Virus record (IMG/VR): IMGVR_UViG_3300035162_001861
Coordinates: 1-22,150 of that record
Direction: 5' to 3' (one strand)
Length of the DNA: 22,150 bases
Origin: a virus
The translations under genes were made by a program, and so were the position numbers. Below the pieces are notes generated by a model that worked only from the letters and a program-made list of their open reading frames with translations, ran no database searches and had not been told where the DNA came from. Shown one piece after another: positions 21,364 through 22,150 of the stretch (positions are counted from its first letter, which is position 1; the number at the start of each line of letters is the position of its first letter).

Positions 21364-21394
21364 GAACGGGGGCCTAGTGTCCCTGTTCACTTTT
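21364..21394 (+). terminator. Intrinsic terminator of phoH
   Basis: GAACGGGG (21364-21371) pairs with CCCTGTTC (21381-21388) in an eight-base-pair stem with one G-U pair and a nine-base loop, followed by AC and TTTT. It lies 11 bases after the phoH stop and just before the end of the convergent gene at 21394. The T-run is short. An alternative ACTAGG/CCTAGT pairing overlaps the same bases. Confidence 0.72.
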
Positions 21395-21612
21395 CAGTAA
21401 CACCAAATTATTAATGCAATTATAGCGATAACAAATACTGCAATCTTTTTCGTATGACGAACAGGCTTTGGCACTACTATTGGTGCTTCCATATTACCGT
21501 ATCCAGATTCCCAATCCCAATGTGCTTTAGACTTGATCATATGAGGATGTTGAATCCTCGTCCTACGATCTTCTTCTTTCTGCTCATCAGTTAGCTTATG
21601 TTTAGATTTCAT
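21394..21612 (-). CDS. Small protein with C-terminal TM anchor
   Basis: A 72-residue protein: a very basic and acidic N-terminal half (KSKHKLTDEQKEEDRRTRIQ), a Trp/Gly-containing middle, then one membrane span at the C-terminus (IAVFVIAIIALIIWCY). This is a tail-anchored topology. It overlaps its upstream neighbour by 11 bases and converges on phoH. Function unknown. Confidence 0.7.
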   Translation of the reverse strand: MKSKHKLTDEQKEEDRRTRIQHPHMIKSKAHWDWESGYGNMEAPIVVPKPVRHTKKIAVFVIAIIALIIWCY

Positions 21613-21826
21613 TTTTTATCGTTGCTATTAAGTATTCATTCTTAGTATAAACATAGTCCCAACTATAACCTTTTATTGGTGGCTTGCCAGTGTTGTCGAA
21701 AAATGTGTGTCTAATGTAATAGTCTTGTAACCATATACGTTTACTACTACCAGACCAAACTGGCAACCAAGCAAACTTCCTTACATAGGAATGTTGCCTG
21801 TTCCTTTGCCAATTAGCACCCATCAT
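21602..21826 (-). CDS. Small hypothetical phage protein
   Basis: A 74-residue protein starting at the first of two ATGs, one base after the thyA stop. A longer frame would run 42 bases into thyA. It is rich in Trp, Tyr and Arg (RKFAWLPVWSGSSKRIWLQD, DNTGKPPIKGYSW) with no membrane segment, no Cys and no known motif. It overlaps the next gene by 11 bases and so belongs to the thyA operon. Confidence 0.7.
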   Translation of the reverse strand: MMGANWQRNRQHSYVRKFAWLPVWSGSSKRIWLQDYYIRHTFFDNTGKPPIKGYSWDYVYTKNEYLIATIKNEI

Positions 21827-21827
21827 G

Positions 21828-22150
21828 TTATACTGCCATAGGCGCTTTAATACTAAGCATTGGATCATAGTCTAAGAGCGTGTATGCGCTTGTTGTAGTG
21901 CTTAATAGTTCGTCTAGTGTACTAAACTTGGGCATTAATAATGTAGGGCCTTTACGCGGGTAACGTTGACGTTGTTCTTTAACTTGATCCATATGGTTAT
22001 TGTAAATGTGACAATCACCGCCACTCCATACAAAGTCGCCTACTTCTAGTCCTGCAATTTGTGCAAGCATATGTGTAAGCAAACTGTAGCTTGCAATGTT
22101 AAACGGTACACCTAAGAACATGTCTGCACTACGTTGATATAGTTGACAAC
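21828..22150 (-). CDS. thyA: Thymidylate synthase ThyA, C-terminal part (5' end outside window)
   Basis: The open frame runs off the right edge and holds the C-terminal half of ThyA, which makes dTMP from dUMP with methylene-THF. The visible part begins at the conserved CQLYQRSAD-type region (here [13 protein letters not shown]), including the catalytic-Cys segment. It continues through [39 protein letters not shown] (nucleotide-binding) and ends with [14 protein letters not shown], the normal ThyA terminus. It is therefore full length at its C-terminus; the N-terminus must lie beyond the window. Phage ThyA supplies dTMP for phage DNA synthesis. Confidence 0.95.
   Translation of the reverse strand, partial: CQLYQRSADMFLGVPFNIASYSLLTHMLAQIAGLEVGDFVWSGGDCHIYNNHMDQVKEQRQRYPRKGPTLLMPKFSTLDELLSTTTSAYTLLDYDPMLSIKAPMAV

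Noticed and set aside
21355-21380. Possible tRNA T-loop (GTTCGAAT on the minus strand)
   Set aside because: The flanking bases do not form a T-stem or acceptor stem and there is no anticodon arm; the bases are better explained by the phoH terminator hairpin.
1-22150. CRISPR array, transposase, integrase, rRNA or tRNA genes
   Set aside because: Nothing in the sequence supports any of them: no regularly spaced repeats, no terminal inverted repeats with a transposase frame and no cloverleaf.

Overview
The window is a contiguous piece of a T4-like marine myovirus genome, A+T-rich and densely packed. The evidence is a T4-type family B DNA polymerase (gp43), a DsbA-like late-transcription protein, PhoH, phage ThyA, a spanin-containing lysis cassette, and many short proteins of the kind seen in cyanophages and pelagiphages. 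No rRNA, tRNA, integrase, transposon or CRISPR array was seen. The host is not identifiable from the sequence alone; a marine alphaproteobacterial (SAR11/SAR116-like) or cyanobacterial host is an inference from overall resemblance.

Layout: every gene except phoH is on the minus strand, so transcription runs from right to left. From the right edge: the thyA C-terminus (21828-22150), two small proteins, then the lone plus-strand phoH (20631-21353) with its own late-type promoter, structured leader and terminator. Next come two conserved phage proteins (19268-20490) and a lysis cassette (16972-19226: GH19 endolysin, i-spanin, o-spanin, two small membrane proteins). These are followed by a class B DnaJ-like co-chaperone (16124-16948) and a ClpA-type unfoldase (13803-16064) with an intact ClpP-docking IGF loop. 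The left of this block (6322-13825) is a run of late, probably virion-associated proteins. They include a PD-(D/E)XK-like protein, a nucleotidyltransferase, a HAD nucleotidase fusion and a tiny Cys-rich metal-binding protein. It ends at a strong intrinsic terminator (6248-6279). Beyond it a perfect sigma-70 promoter (TTGACA-17-TATAAT, 6137-6165) drives an early unit: dsbA, two small 3-TM proteins, a 2OG-Fe(II) oxygenase-like protein, DNA polymerase, a cupin, a small protein, a truncated UDP-glucose-dehydrogenase-like enzyme and an SDR epimerase cut by the left edge.

Two promoter classes can be read. Two perfect host sigma-70 promoters lie upstream of dsbA and clpA. Several T4-late-like boxes (GATAAATA and variants) lie upstream of virion, lysis-region and phoH genes; two of them sit so that, on T4 geometry, transcription would start exactly on the A of the ATG.

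The observations that most deserve a second look are: (1) a family of N-terminal leaders ending in (L/I)xE, like the T4 capsid-targeting sequence, on several late proteins including a predicted nuclease-like protein and a nucleotidyltransferase; (2) an unlisted 57-residue metallothionein-like protein; (3) the DnaJ + ClpA module with its own early promoter; (4) the phoH leader, with a hairpin at the predicted +1 and three copies of one 8-mer; and (5) a 21-codon ORF between the terminator and the early promoter.
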